Shown: positions 35,876-45,070 of the stretch, piece after piece | Layout of the letters: every line of letters starts with the position of its first letter | Position numbering within the stretch: the first letter of the stretch is position 1 | Source of the DNA: Halovibrio variabilis | Lineage (GTDB): Bacteria; Pseudomonadota; Gammaproteobacteria; Pseudomonadales; Halomonadaceae | Length of the DNA stretch: 64,000 nucleotides | Direction of reading: 5' to 3' | NCBI RefSeq assembly: GCF_007991175.1 | Contig: NZ_BJXV01000012.1 | Location: forward strand, 106,741 to 170,740 | Position numbers and translations under genes: made by a program | Notes under the pieces: model-generated | Seen by the model: the letters and a program-made list of their open reading frames with translations, nothing else | Told to the model about the DNA's origin: nothing | Databases searched by the model: none

Positions 35876-38680
35876 TCAATGCGCTTCATCCCAGTTGGCG
35901 CCGCTTTCAGCCTCCACAATCAGCGGCACTTTAAGCTCCGCCGTGCCCTGCATGCGTTGCTGTACCTGCTCGATAAACGCCTCTACCTGCTTCTCTGCCA
36001 CTTCAAACACCAGCTCGTCGTGTACCTGCATCACCATCAGCGCATCGAACTCGCCTTCCGCCAGCCACGCATCCACATCAATCATCGCCTGCTTGATAAT
36101 ATCCGCCGCGGTGCCCTGCATCGGCGCATTAATGGCCGTACGCTCGGCGCCTTGGCGACGGTTACGGTTTTGCGACTGAATTTCCGGCAGGTAGAGCCGC
36201 CGGCCTAGCACGGTTTCGACAAAGCCATCTTCCGCCGCCTGGGAGCGAATGCGCTCCATATAGCGGGCCACGCCAGGGTAGCGGTCGAAGTAGCGGTCGA
36301 TGTAGGTTTGCGCCTGGTTACGTTCGATATGCAGCTGGCGTGACAACCCCCAGGCGCTCATGCCATAGATCAAGCCGAAGTTAATCGCTTTGGCGCTGCG
36401 TCGCTGATCCCCCGACACCTTCTCAAGGGAGGTACCAAAGACCTCTGCCGCGGTGGCAGTGTGGATATCGCGCCCTTCGGCAAACGCTTCCAGCAGCCCT
36501 TTATCTTCAGAAAGATGCGCCATAATGCGCAGCTCAATCTGCGAGTAGTCGGCGGCGACAATGCGGTAGCCGGGGCGGGCAATAAACGCCTGACGGATTT
36601 TGCGCCCCTCTTCGGTGCGAATGGGGATGTTCTGTAAGTTAGGGTCCGACGACGACAGCCGCCCGGTGGCGGTGACCGCCTGGTGGTAGCTGGTGTGCAC
36701 CCGTCCCGTGGCTTTATTGAGCAGCCGCGGCAGCTTATCGGTGTAGGTGGATTTAAGCTTGGCCAAGCCGCGATGCTCCATAATCACTTTCGGCAGCGGG
36801 TAATCCAGCGCCAGCTCTTCCAGCACTCCTTCAGCGGTGGAGGGCGCCCCTTTGGGGGTTTTCTTCAGCACCGGGATTTTCTGCTCTTCAAACAGAATCT
36901 GGCCCAGCTGCTTGGGCGAACCCAGGTTAAATTCGCGCCCGGCCAGCTCAAACGCCTCGCGCTCCAACTCGCCAATACGCTTGTCTAACTGCTGGCTCTG
37001 TTTGTGCAGTAGTTCAGCATCCACGGCGACCCCGTTACGCTCGATGCGCGAGAGCACTTTGATCAGCGGCAGTTCGATATGATCGAGCACCTCCGCTAGG
37101 CGCCCTTCGCTCTCAACCTGGGGGCGTAGCGTTTCTTGCAGCCGTAGGGTGATATCGACGTCCTCGCAGGCGTAGGGGGCCGCCTGCTCCAGAGCAATCT
37201 GGTTAAACGTCAGTTGTTTAGCGCCCTTACCAGCAATCTCTTCAAACGAGATGGTCTTTTCGCCCAAATACTTCAACGCCAGTGAATCCATATCGTGGCG
37301 GGTGGCGGTAGAGTTGAGCACGTAGGAGGCCAGCATGGTGTCGGCAAACGGACCGGCCACGGAAATTGCATAGTTGGCCAGTACCGAAATATCGTACTTG
37401 AGGTTCTGACCAATCTTGGTTTTTTGCGGGTCTTCCAGCAGCGGTTTTAGCGCCGCCAGCACTATTTTTCGGTCAAGCTGCTGGGGGGCATCCAGGTAGT
37501 CGTGGGCAAGCGGAATATAGGCTGCCTTCCCCGCTTCCAGCGCCAAGCCAACGCCAACGATTTCCGCATCCATATAGTTAAGGCTGGTGGTTTCCAGGTC
37601 AAAGCAGAAACGTTCGGCGTTTTGTAGCCCCTCCAGCCAGTGCTCAAAGTCACTTTGTTCGAGAATTATCTGATCTTCGCGGTCTGGCTTTGCAAGGGCA
37701 GGCTCTTCGCGAGGTGCACTCAAACGCTGCGCTTCGCTACCCGCATCCTTAGCGCTAGCGGGCGCCGGCTCGCCGCCTTTAACGTCATCCACGCCTTCGT
37801 CCTTGCCTTCCAGCAGCTCGCCCAGCCACTGGCGGAACTCCATCTCTTTATACAGCGTGACCAGCGCCTCGCGATCCGGGTGGGCGATATCCAAATCATT
37901 CAGACCCACCGGCAAATCACAATCGACTTTGATGGTGGCCAGTTGATAGGAGAGAAACGCCTGTTCACGGTGCTCTTCAAGCTTTTTGGGCAGTGTTTTT
38001 GCGCCCCGGAAGCTGAGTGTTTTCACCCGCTCTAAATCGCCATAAATGGTATCCAGTCCGCCGCCCATGCCTTGCAGCAGGCCGATGGCGGTCTTCTCAC
38101 CCACGCCAGGAACGCCGGGAATGTTGTCGACTTTATCCCCCATCAGGGCGAGAAAATCGATAATCAACGCGGGTGGCAGGCCGAACTTTTCTTCCACACC
38201 TGCCTCGTCCAGGGTTTCGTCCTTCATAGTGTTAACCAGGGTGATATGCGCATTGACCAGCTGTGCCATGTCCTTATCGCCGGTGGAGATTACCGCGTCG
38301 CGCCCGGCCTCGGTGGCATGATGCGCCAGGGTGCCAATCACGTCGTCCGCTTCGACGCCTTCAATGCACAGCAGCGGCAGGCCCAGCGCTTTTACACAAG
38401 CGTGCAGCGGGACAATTTGGCTGCGCAGATCGTCCGGCATCGGCGGGCGGTGGGCCTTGTAGTCGCTGTATAGGTCATCGCGGAAGGTTTTTCCCGGCGC
38501 GTCGAACACCACCGCCATGGGGCTTTCGGGGTAGTCCTTGATCAGCCGTTTAAGCATGTTCAACACGCCTTTCACCGCCCCGGTGGGTTGACCGTTTGAG
38601 GTCGTGAGCGGCGGTAACGCGTGAAACGCGCGGTAAAGGTACGAGGAGCCATCGACGAGGACGATCGGAGCGCGAGCCAT
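35876..38680 (-). CDS. polA: DNA polymerase I
   Basis: 934 residues from the ATG at 38680 (GGAAC upstream; a TTG two codons earlier is less likely). Three domains are traceable: the 5'-3' exonuclease (about 1-290, with VFDAPGKTFRDDLYSDYKAH and GVEADDVIGTLA), the 3'-5' exonuclease with FDLETTSLNYMDAEI and YACEDVDITLRL (catalytic acids present, so proofreading should be active), and the polymerase with VAADYSQIELRIMAHLS and VMQVHDELVFEV. A roughly 40-residue charged linker separates the first two domains. It fills gaps, removes primers and repairs DNA. Confidence 0.96.
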   Translation of the reverse strand: MARAPIVLVDGSSYLYRAFHALPPLTTSNGQPTGAVKGVLNMLKRLIKDYPESPMAVVFDAPGKTFRDDLYSDYKAHRPPMPDDLRSQIVPLHACVKALGLPLLCIEGVEADDVIGTLAHHATEAGRDAVISTGDKDMAQLVNAHITLVNTMKDETLDEAGVEEKFGLPPALIIDFLALMGDKVDNIPGVPGVGEKTAIGLLQGMGGGLDTIYGDLERVKTLSFRGAKTLPKKLEEHREQAFLSYQLATIKVDCDLPVGLNDLDIAHPDREALVTLYKEMEFRQWLGELLEGKDEGVDDVKGGEPAPASAKDAGSEAQRLSAPREEPALAKPDREDQIILEQSDFEHWLEGLQNAERFCFDLETTSLNYMDAEIVGVGLALEAGKAAYIPLAHDYLDAPQQLDRKIVLAALKPLLEDPQKTKIGQNLKYDISVLANYAISVAGPFADTMLASYVLNSTATRHDMDSLALKYLGEKTISFEEIAGKGAKQLTFNQIALEQAAPYACEDVDITLRLQETLRPQVESEGRLAEVLDHIELPLIKVLSRIERNGVAVDAELLHKQSQQLDKRIGELEREAFELAGREFNLGSPKQLGQILFEEQKIPVLKKTPKGAPSTAEGVLEELALDYPLPKVIMEHRGLAKLKSTYTDKLPRLLNKATGRVHTSYHQAVTATGRLSSSDPNLQNIPIRTEEGRKIRQAFIARPGYRIVAADYSQIELRIMAHLSEDKGLLEAFAEGRDIHTATAAEVFGTSLEKVSGDQRRSAKAINFGLIYGMSAWGLSRQLHIERNQAQTYIDRYFDRYPGVARYMERIRSQAAEDGFVETVLGRRLYLPEIQSQNRNRRQGAERTAINAPMQGTAADIIKQAMIDVDAWLAEGEFDALMVMQVHDELVFEVAEKQVEAFIEQVQQRMQGTAELKVPLIVEAESGANWDEAH

Positions 38681-38864
38681 AACCAAGTTCCATTATTGAA
38701 AAATTGCTAAAAAGAAGCATAAAAAGAGTTACCGCTATAATACGCGTTGCGCAGTCTGCCTGCAGAGCCAAAACGCTTGTGTGCCTATATCGATAACGAC
38801 AACGCTGCCAACTGAGCTTTCAAGCCGCTACAATAATGGGCTTAGCAACCTGGGCGAGACTCTC

Positions 38865-39824
38865 ATGGCTGTATTTACTCCGCTTAGCGACGCACAGGTC
38901 GCCGCGTTTTTAGAAAAATTTGATGTTGGCAGTTTCGTTTCCCTACAGGGCGTGGCGGGCGGCACCGAAAATTCGACGTTTTTTGTCACCACTGACCGCC
39001 GCGAACTGGTGTTAACGCTGTTTGAACAAGGCGAGCACGCCGAGCTGCCGTTCTTTGTTGAACTGCTGGACTATTTAGACGAGCACCGCTTACCGGTGCC
39101 GGGTACGGTGCACGACCGGGAAGGTGTCGCGCTGCATAGCCTGGAAGGTAAACCGGCGCTGCTGTTTCCTCGCCTGCCTGGCCGCCACCCCGAAGCTCCC
39201 AATTTAGCCCAGTGCCACGCCTTGGGCGACACCCTGGGCCGTATGCACGTGGTGTCGAAGCGTTTTTCCGGCCACCGCCCGAACCCGCGCGACCTCAACT
39301 GGCTGCATGTGATGCACCACAAGGTGCTGAGCTACCTAAGTCCCGCCGATCAAATGTTGATGAAGGACGAAATCGACGATTTTGAAAGCGCCTTCAGCCA
39401 GCACGATTCGCTGCCCCAAGGCGCCCTGCACGGCGACCTTTTCCGCGACAACACCCTGTTTGAGGGTGATCAACTCGGCGGTATTATCGACTTTTACAAC
39501 GGCTGCACCGGCGACCTGTTGTTTGACTTGGCAATTGCGATCAACGATTGGGCCTCTAACGACGATGGCACGCTTCACCCTGAGCGCTATAACAGCCTGC
39601 TGAGCGCCTACCAAGCGCGCCGTCCATTAACCCCCGTTGAAAGGGCGCTATGGCCCACCATGCTCCGCATGACGGCGCTGCGTTATTGGCTATCGCGCCT
39701 GCTGGTGGTCTACGTCGACCCGCCGGCCCACGACTTGACACCCCACGACCCCGACCGTTTCCGCACTATTTTAAACGCGCGCATTGCCCACGGTGCGCTG
39801 CCGCTGCCTGAGGTTTCTGCATGA
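38865..39824 (+). CDS. thrB: Homoserine kinase, type II (aminoglycoside phosphotransferase fold)
   Basis: 319 residues from the ATG at 38865; the frame is open further upstream but crosses the polA promoter region. The APH-like active site is visible in GALHGDLFRDNTLFEGD and GIIDFYNGCTGDLLFDLA, and the N-terminus VAAFLEKFDVGSFVSLQGVA fits stand-alone homoserine kinases as in Pseudomonas, where thrB is also near polA. It phosphorylates homoserine for threonine synthesis. Its end overlaps the speA start by 4 bp. Confidence 0.9.
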   Translation: MAVFTPLSDAQVAAFLEKFDVGSFVSLQGVAGGTENSTFFVTTDRRELVLTLFEQGEHAELPFFVELLDYLDEHRLPVPGTVHDREGVALHSLEGKPALLFPRLPGRHPEAPNLAQCHALGDTLGRMHVVSKRFSGHRPNPRDLNWLHVMHHKVLSYLSPADQMLMKDEIDDFESAFSQHDSLPQGALHGDLFRDNTLFEGDQLGGIIDFYNGCTGDLLFDLAIAINDWASNDDGTLHPERYNSLLSAYQARRPLTPVERALWPTMLRMTALRYWLSRLLVVYVDPPAHDLTPHDPDRFRTILNARIAHGALPLPEVSA

Positions 39825-41737
39825 CTGTGATGGAAACAACTAGCCCTGCGCTTCGCGCGCGGCGCACCTGGAACATCGACCAATGGGGCAGCGGCTACTT
39901 CGATGTCGACGACCAGGGCCAAGCACTGGTGCGCCCGCTGGGTAGCGACGCCGAAGGCCCGGCGCTTCCACTAAGCGGGCTGGTTCGCCAGTTGCAGAGT
40001 GCCGGCCTACGCCTGCCGGTACTGGTGCGTTTCAGCGATATCCTCCACGACCGGGTTGAGCAGCTGTGCGGCGCGTTTGATGCCGCCATGAGCGACTGCA
40101 ACTACCAGGGCGGCTACACCGCCGTCTACCCCATCAAAGTCAATCAGCAGCGCCGCGTGGTGGAAGAGATTTTGGCCACGACTGAGCGTGGCAACGGCCG
40201 CGTGGGGCTTGAAGCGGGCAGCAAGCCAGAGCTGCTCGCGGTGTTGGCGCTTTCTGACAAAGGCTCATCGTTGATCGTTTGCAACGGCTACAAAGACCGC
40301 GAGTATGTGCGCTTGGCGCTGCTGGGCGAGAAGCTCGGCCATAAGGTTTATCTCGTGGTTGAAAAGCTCTCCGAACTGCAGCTGATTTTAGAAGAGGCTC
40401 GCAAGCTACACGTCACCCCGCGGATTGGCCTGCGCGCCCGCCTTGCCTCGGTGGGTAAAGGCAAATGGCAGAATACCGGCGGCGAGAAGTCCAAGTTCGG
40501 TTTAACCGCCAGCCAGATTCTTGAGGTGGTGGACACCCTGCGTGACCAAGACGCGCTGGAAAGCCTACAGCTGGTGCACTTCCATCTGGGGTCACAGATC
40601 GCCAATATTCGCGATATTCAGCGCGGCCTACGCGAGTGCGCGCGCTTCTATCAGAACCTGATGGAGCTGGGCGCGCCGATTGACACGGTGGACGTCGGCG
40701 GCGGCCTGGGCATCGATTACGAAGGCACCCGTTCGCGCAGCTTCTGCTCGGCCAACTACTCGATGCGCGAATACGCGCGTAACGTCGTCAGCGCCTTTGC
40801 CCAACTGTGCCAAGAAGCCAACCTGCCGCAGCCGCATTTAATCAGCGAATCCGGCCGTGCCCTGACCGCCCACCACGCAGTGCTGATTACCAACGTGATT
40901 GGCGAAGAGCGTATCGATGATACACCGCCCGTTCGACGCCCTCAGGACGATACCCAAGTCGATTTGCTATGGCGGGTATTCGAGCAACTCGCCAAGCCCC
41001 AAGAGCCGCGCGTTTTGGTCGAAGCGTGGCACGACCTACTGCAAGCGGTGAGCGAACTGCAGGACCGTTTTGTGATGGGGTTAAGCGACATTGCCGCCCG
41101 TGCCGAGGGCGAGCGGGTATATATGGCCGCCTGCGCGCGGCTGCGTACGCAGCTCGACACCCGCAACCGCGCCCACCGCGAGATCATGGACGAGCTGGCG
41201 GAAAAGCTTGCCGATAAACTGTTCGTCAACTTCTCGCTGTTTCAATCCGTGCCCGATGTGTGGGGCATCCAACAGATTTTCCCAGTGCTCCCCCTAAGTG
41301 GCCTCAATCAAGCCCCCACCCGGCGGGCGGTGATCCAGGATATTACCTGCGACTCCGACGGCCGTATCGACAGCTACGTTGATGGTCAGGGCGTGGAAAG
41401 CACCCTGCCGCTTCCCGAGTGGGCAACGGACGACGAGCGCTGGCTAGGCTTTTTCTTAGTGGGCGCCTATCAGGAAATTCTAGGCGATCTGCATAACCTG
41501 TTTGGTGATACCGACTCCGTCGACGCCGCGCTCAATGCCGACGGCGAGTGGACGCTGTCTAACCCGCTAGCGGGCGATTCGGTGGCCGACGTGCTGGCCT
41601 ACGTCAACTTCAATGCCAATGCGCTAAAGCAGAAGCTCACCGACCAACTAGCGGCAAGCGGCTTTACGGCTGAAGAGCAGGCAGGCTTTGCGGCGAGTTT
41701 AAGTGAAGGGCTCGAAGGCTATACCTATCTTGAATAG
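39821..41737 (+). CDS. speA: Biosynthetic arginine decarboxylase
   Basis: 638 residues. The PLP lysine is in TAVYPIKVNQQRRVVEE, and VHFHLGSQIANIRDIQRGLR, VDVGGGLGIDYEGTRS and ISESGRALTAHHAVLIT are the other alanine-racemase-fold and decarboxylase blocks of the SpeA family. It converts arginine to agmatine for putrescine and spermidine synthesis. Coupled to thrB by an ATGA overlap. A three-copy 14-bp repeat and then a terminator follow the stop. Confidence 0.95.
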   Translation: MTVMETTSPALRARRTWNIDQWGSGYFDVDDQGQALVRPLGSDAEGPALPLSGLVRQLQSAGLRLPVLVRFSDILHDRVEQLCGAFDAAMSDCNYQGGYTAVYPIKVNQQRRVVEEILATTERGNGRVGLEAGSKPELLAVLALSDKGSSLIVCNGYKDREYVRLALLGEKLGHKVYLVVEKLSELQLILEEARKLHVTPRIGLRARLASVGKGKWQNTGGEKSKFGLTASQILEVVDTLRDQDALESLQLVHFHLGSQIANIRDIQRGLRECARFYQNLMELGAPIDTVDVGGGLGIDYEGTRSRSFCSANYSMREYARNVVSAFAQLCQEANLPQPHLISESGRALTAHHAVLITNVIGEERIDDTPPVRRPQDDTQVDLLWRVFEQLAKPQEPRVLVEAWHDLLQAVSELQDRFVMGLSDIAARAEGERVYMAACARLRTQLDTRNRAHREIMDELAEKLADKLFVNFSLFQSVPDVWGIQQIFPVLPLSGLNQAPTRRAVIQDITCDSDGRIDSYVDGQGVESTLPLPEWATDDERWLGFFLVGAYQEILGDLHNLFGDTDSVDAALNADGEWTLSNPLAGDSVADVLAYVNFNANALKQKLTDQLAASGFTAEEQAGFAASLSEGLEGYTYLE

Positions 41738-41781
41738 CTTGGCTGGAATAGCTTGGCTTGAATAATTTGGCTTGAATAGCC
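41738..41781. repeat. Three-copy 14-bp tandem repeat after speA
   Basis: Directly after the speA stop the sequence reads AGCTTGGCTGGAAT, AGCTTGGCTTGAAT and AATTTGGCTTGAAT, followed by AGCC. The copies differ by one to three bases. It is a short tandem duplication between stop codon and terminator with no coding effect. Confidence 0.75.
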
Positions 41782-41784
41782 GAA

Positions 41785-41820
41785 AAAATGCCACCCGTGA
41801 TTAACGGGTGGCGTTTTATT
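41785..41820 (+). terminator. Rho-independent terminator after speA
   Basis: GCCACCCGT / ACGGGTGGC stem with a GATTA loop, A-run on the left and GTTTTATT on the right. Terminates the thrB-speA operon. Confidence 0.85.
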
Positions 41821-41854
41821 GGCTTAACGCTTACGGCTGCTTAAGGCGTCTTCG

Positions 41855-42520
41855 TTATTCAACCACGCTGGTTTCAACGTCTAAACCACCGGTCAAGGTT
41901 AGGCGCAGTTTTGAGCCGCGCACCAACTCCCCAACCCCTGAAGGCGTGCCGGTTAGAATCACATCGCCTGGCTCTAGGGTGAAGTGACGGCTCATTTCGG
42001 CCACCAGCGTGGGAACGGCAAAGATCATATCAGCCCCCTCACCGTGCTGACGCTCTTCACCATCAATCTCAAGCGTGAACTCCAACGCATTCCAGTTGGG
42101 TACCCGGCTTAGTGGCAGAAACGTCGAGAGCGGGCAGGCACCGTCGAATGCTTTGCAAACTTCCCAGGGGTGCCCCTTCTCTTTTAGCTTCGTCTGCACA
42201 TCACGCAGGGTCAGATCCATCGCCAGCCCAATCCCTACAATGGCACGCTCGGCTTCATCCAGGGTGGCATGGGTTAAGGTTTCACCCACCAGCAGAGCAA
42301 GCTCTACTTCGTAATGCACATCGCCGCGGGAAAAAGGTGGATCCAACGGCTTGGTGAGATCAACCACACTGGTCGCTGGCTTAATAAACAGCAACGGCTC
42401 CGTGGGAATCGGATTATCCAGCTCTTTCGCATGGTCGGCGTAATTACGCCCGATGCAGACAACCTTGCCCAGTGTATGGGGAAACTCCTGGCCATCGGTA
42501 AACTGTGGAACAAAACGCAT
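41855..42520 (-). CDS. Fumarylacetoacetate hydrolase family protein
   Basis: 221 residues from the ATG at 42520 (AAGGAG about 10 bp upstream). The FAH fold blocks are IGRNYADHAKELDN, FSRGDVHYEVELALLVGE with the metal-binding Glu residues, and DVILTGTPSGVGELVRGSKL. Bacterial single-domain members act as acylpyruvate hydrolases or oxaloacetate decarboxylases and similar metal-dependent C-C cleaving enzymes. It lies about 120 bp after ectD on the same strand; a functional link to ectoine is not evident. Confidence 0.88.
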   Translation of the reverse strand: MRFVPQFTDGQEFPHTLGKVVCIGRNYADHAKELDNPIPTEPLLFIKPATSVVDLTKPLDPPFSRGDVHYEVELALLVGETLTHATLDEAERAIVGIGLAMDLTLRDVQTKLKEKGHPWEVCKAFDGACPLSTFLPLSRVPNWNALEFTLEIDGEERQHGEGADMIFAVPTLVAEMSRHFTLEPGDVILTGTPSGVGELVRGSKLRLTLTGGLDVETSVVE

Positions 42521-42638
42521 GGCGGGTATTCTCCTTCTCATTATGCGTGCCGCATTTGCAACGACAGCCGCAACAGTTTACCCCACCTCTACTAAGGTTC
42601 CACACCCCCCAGCCATGATTTTGTCTCCCCACGACATC

Positions 42639-43637
42639 TTAGCGATATGACGCAGCCTGTTGATCAGGGCGATGGGCCAAGAAATCAGGCCGCGGTTTTC
42701 CCGCTGCATAGGGTGCTTGGCAGCGGTTGTCCGGGCGATTAAACACAAAAAAAACGTTGCTGCGCGGGTCGGGCGACAGATTAGCGTTTGAGGCATGCAG
42801 GGTATTGCAATCGAACAGCAGCAAGCCACCCGCCTTGCCTTTTGGCGCTTCAATACCGTGTTCAGTCACCAGTTCTTCAAGCGCTTCGGGGCTCGGCACA
42901 CCCACTTCCTGCGCTTTCAACGAGCGTTTGTGGTTGTCTTCCGGCGTTTCACCCAGGCACGGCACGAATTTCTTGTGCGACCCGGGGATCAGCATGAGCG
43001 GGCCGTTGAACTCGTGATTGTCGGTCAAGATCAACGACGCGCTAACCGCGTGCATTTCCGGCATGCCATCTTCTGCGTGCCAGGTTTCAAAATCCGAATG
43101 CCAGTTAAAGCCCTTACCGGCAAACCCCGGTTTATAATTGATACGTGACTGATGCACGTAGGGCTCGTCGCCAATAATTTGCCGGGCCGCGCCGGCGACG
43201 CGCTCGTCACTGGCCAGCTGACCCAAGCGCTCGGAAAGAAAGTGCACCGCAAACAGCGAGCGAATTTCCTGGCTGTCGGGTTCAGTGACGCTGAAATCTT
43301 TATCGAGATACTCATCGTTGTTCAGCAACGCCTTCATTTCTTGACGCAGCTGATCAAGCTCAGCGCCTTCAATGAGGTTGGGAATAAACAGATAGCCTTT
43401 TCGCTCAAACTCATCAAGCTGCGCCTGGCTCAACGGCCCGGAGAGCTGGCGACCTTTGACCACTGCCTCTTGGCGTGGCAGCCAGGTTTTCTCAGGAATA
43501 TCAGCCAAACGCGACGGGTAGGCATCCTGTACCGGTGTGCGCTGAGCCTGTGTGCTGTGAACATTAGGCGTATCGGCCATTTCACTATATTGCTTATGGA
43601 TGTTTGCCGTATTTAACGATGTCTTTTTGACTGTCAT
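42639..43637 (-). CDS. ectD: Ectoine hydroxylase
   Basis: 332 residues. Iron ligands His180 and Asp182 in FNWHSDFETWHAEDGMP and His281 in TLHASNANLSPDPRSN, with Arg292 as the 2-oxoglutarate contact, define EctD within the Fe(II)/2-oxoglutarate dioxygenases. It hydroxylates ectoine to 5-hydroxyectoine, an osmo- and thermoprotectant, in the cytoplasm. AAGGAG lies about 9 bp before the ATG. ectABC are not in this window, so hydroxylation is under separate control. The N-terminal 35 residues are a polar extension. Confidence 0.95.
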   Translation of the reverse strand: MTVKKTSLNTANIHKQYSEMADTPNVHSTQAQRTPVQDAYPSRLADIPEKTWLPRQEAVVKGRQLSGPLSQAQLDEFERKGYLFIPNLIEGAELDQLRQEMKALLNNDEYLDKDFSVTEPDSQEIRSLFAVHFLSERLGQLASDERVAGAARQIIGDEPYVHQSRINYKPGFAGKGFNWHSDFETWHAEDGMPEMHAVSASLILTDNHEFNGPLMLIPGSHKKFVPCLGETPEDNHKRSLKAQEVGVPSPEALEELVTEHGIEAPKGKAGGLLLFDCNTLHASNANLSPDPRSNVFFVFNRPDNRCQAPYAAGKPRPDFLAHRPDQQAASYR

Positions 43638-43675
43638 CTAATCCACTCCTTGTATGATTAGGTTTCAGATCGAAG

Positions 43676-43704
43676 ATATTGCAAAGCGTAATCATAATGC
43701 ACAA
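43676..43704 (-). promoter_or_regulatory. Possible ectD promoter
   Basis: On the minus strand TTGTGC (43704-43699) and CAATAT (43681-43676) are spaced by 17 bp and lie about 40 bp before the ectD ATG. The -10 match is moderate. Halophile ectD genes are usually salt-induced; no known osmotic element can be recognised here. Confidence 0.4.
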
Positions 43705-43905
43705 CCTAAACGGCGTGTAAGGAGTAGCCTAGCCAACTTAAACGTCTCTGCAAGGCGCGTTTGCCGGTTTGATAACGTAGGTTACGTGAAAAAATTTAAG
43801 AGTGGTTTTTAAGGCAACACGAAGGCTAATCAACGCTTTCAAAGCAACCTTATTGGCTGCTAATCGTTCTGAAAGCGGCGCCTGGCTGACCATCAAGGAG
43901 TACCT

Positions 43906-44271
43906 ATGATCCCCAAACGGGAACGCGGCAAAGTAGAGAGAAAACTGATCGCTTCGCTGACCCACGCCTGCGAGCAGGCCAAGCCTCAATATCAGGGGTT
44001 CGAGTGGCTCACCCATCGCGTCGACTACTTACATTTTCCTGACAGTTTGCTCGTTACCTGGGTATTCGATACGGACGCCCATCTGACCCAAGCGCTCAAG
44101 AGCGAAACTAAGCAGCGTTTGTACGCGCTTACCGCTACGGCGCTGGCCGAGGCCGACGTCGCGATTGACGATATTTCACAGCATACCGATTTTGATAGCG
44201 AACAGGCCTGCCAGCGCACCCATAACGGTAACTGGCAACGCCGATTACAATCGACTGCAGTGCGTCATTGA
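43906..44271 (+). CDS. Conserved hypothetical protein, 121 aa
   Basis: AAGGAG precedes the ATG by about 7 bp. The protein is soluble, begins with a basic MIPKRERGKVERKLIASLTH, contains FEWLTHRVDYLHFPDSLLVT and ends basic. No catalytic motif or membrane segment. The stop TGA overlaps the ATG of the DUF1289 gene (TGATG), so the two are translationally coupled. I cannot assign a function. Confidence 0.75.
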   Translation: MIPKRERGKVERKLIASLTHACEQAKPQYQGFEWLTHRVDYLHFPDSLLVTWVFDTDAHLTQALKSETKQRLYALTATALAEADVAIDDISQHTDFDSEQACQRTHNGNWQRRLQSTAVRH

Positions 44272-44444
44272 TGACTAAAAAAATCGACAGCCCCTGCGTA
44301 TCCCTCTGCCAGCTCAAGGGTGGCCTGTGCACCGGCTGCGGAAGGAGCACGGAGGAAATACGCCAGTGGAAATCGATGAAACGCCCGGAAAAAATCACCG
44401 CCCTCAAGCGAGCAGATCAGCGCCGCAAAAAACTCAATAAGTAG
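44271..44444 (+). CDS. DUF1289 family protein, 57 aa
   Basis: The product begins MTKKIDSPCVSLCQLKGGLC and continues TGCGRSTEEIRQWKSMK. The four cysteines (positions 9, 13, 20 and 23) and SPCVxxC / CxGCGR pattern define DUF1289, small proteins thought to bind a metal or Fe-S cluster. The ATG overlaps the upstream stop. The tail is very basic. Confidence 0.88.
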   Translation: MTKKIDSPCVSLCQLKGGLCTGCGRSTEEIRQWKSMKRPEKITALKRADQRRKKLNK

Positions 44445-45070
44445 TGCTGATATAAGGCTTGTTCAAGGTCTTTCGGCGTTGACAGCCAATCGTCTACGTT
44501 AGCATACCGGCTTGGTACGCCAAGTCATGGCACCGTGCGCATGGCGTGTTCGCTGGGCGATACTATGGGGGAAAGCCGTCATCGCTTAGCTGCCAATAAG
44601 CGGGGCGGATTTAAGCGCTGCGATGGACGCTGTACTTGCGCATAATTTTGCATTAGCAAACTTTTATAAAAGTCTATTTATTTACTAAATAGGATTAGGT
44701 AGTATATCTTCGGCTCATAAAAAAGTATTAGGAATATGGCGCTATGGTGACGTATTTTGCAGCGCGCCCTTTGCTGAGCCCCAGCACAGGTAGATGTCAA
44801 ATAAAAACCACAGAGCATGTGAAGGATAAAAATTATAAGAATATTCTCGCAAAGCAAGCGGGTGGCCAAATACTCAATTCGCGGGCGGTCGTTGATATTA
44901 GCAGCATTAGAATAGGCTAACTTTCAACTGCTGAGAAACACGTTTTGCAAATAAGCTAAACTTATCAACCTTTTTGGTTGGCTTCTCTGCTTGTAATAAA
45001 CAAGCGGTATCTCAGTGAGGCATTGATGCTTCTGCGCCAAAGGCGTATTTAAAACTTAAGGAAAATGAAC
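44445..45070. other. Left edge of the accessory segment, mostly without genes
   Basis: About 626 bp. Base composition shifts from GC-rich to AT-rich around 44640. One small frame, 44744-44920 (58 codons, listed separately), is the only coding candidate. The rest shows no RNA gene, mobile-element end or convincing promoter that I can identify. Confidence 0.5.
44744..44920 (+). CDS. Doubtful small ORF, 58 aa
   Basis: ATG at 44744 with AGGAA about 11 bp upstream, stop TAA at 44918-44920. The product (starts MVTYFAARPLLSPSTGRC, ends SRAVVDISSIRIG) has no recognised family; KDKNYKNILAKQAGGQILN is a polar middle part. It lies in AT-rich DNA at the edge of the accessory segment. It may be chance or a remnant of a lost gene. 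Confidence 0.25.
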   Translation: MVTYFAARPLLSPSTGRCQIKTTEHVKDKNYKNILAKQAGGQILNSRAVVDISSIRIG

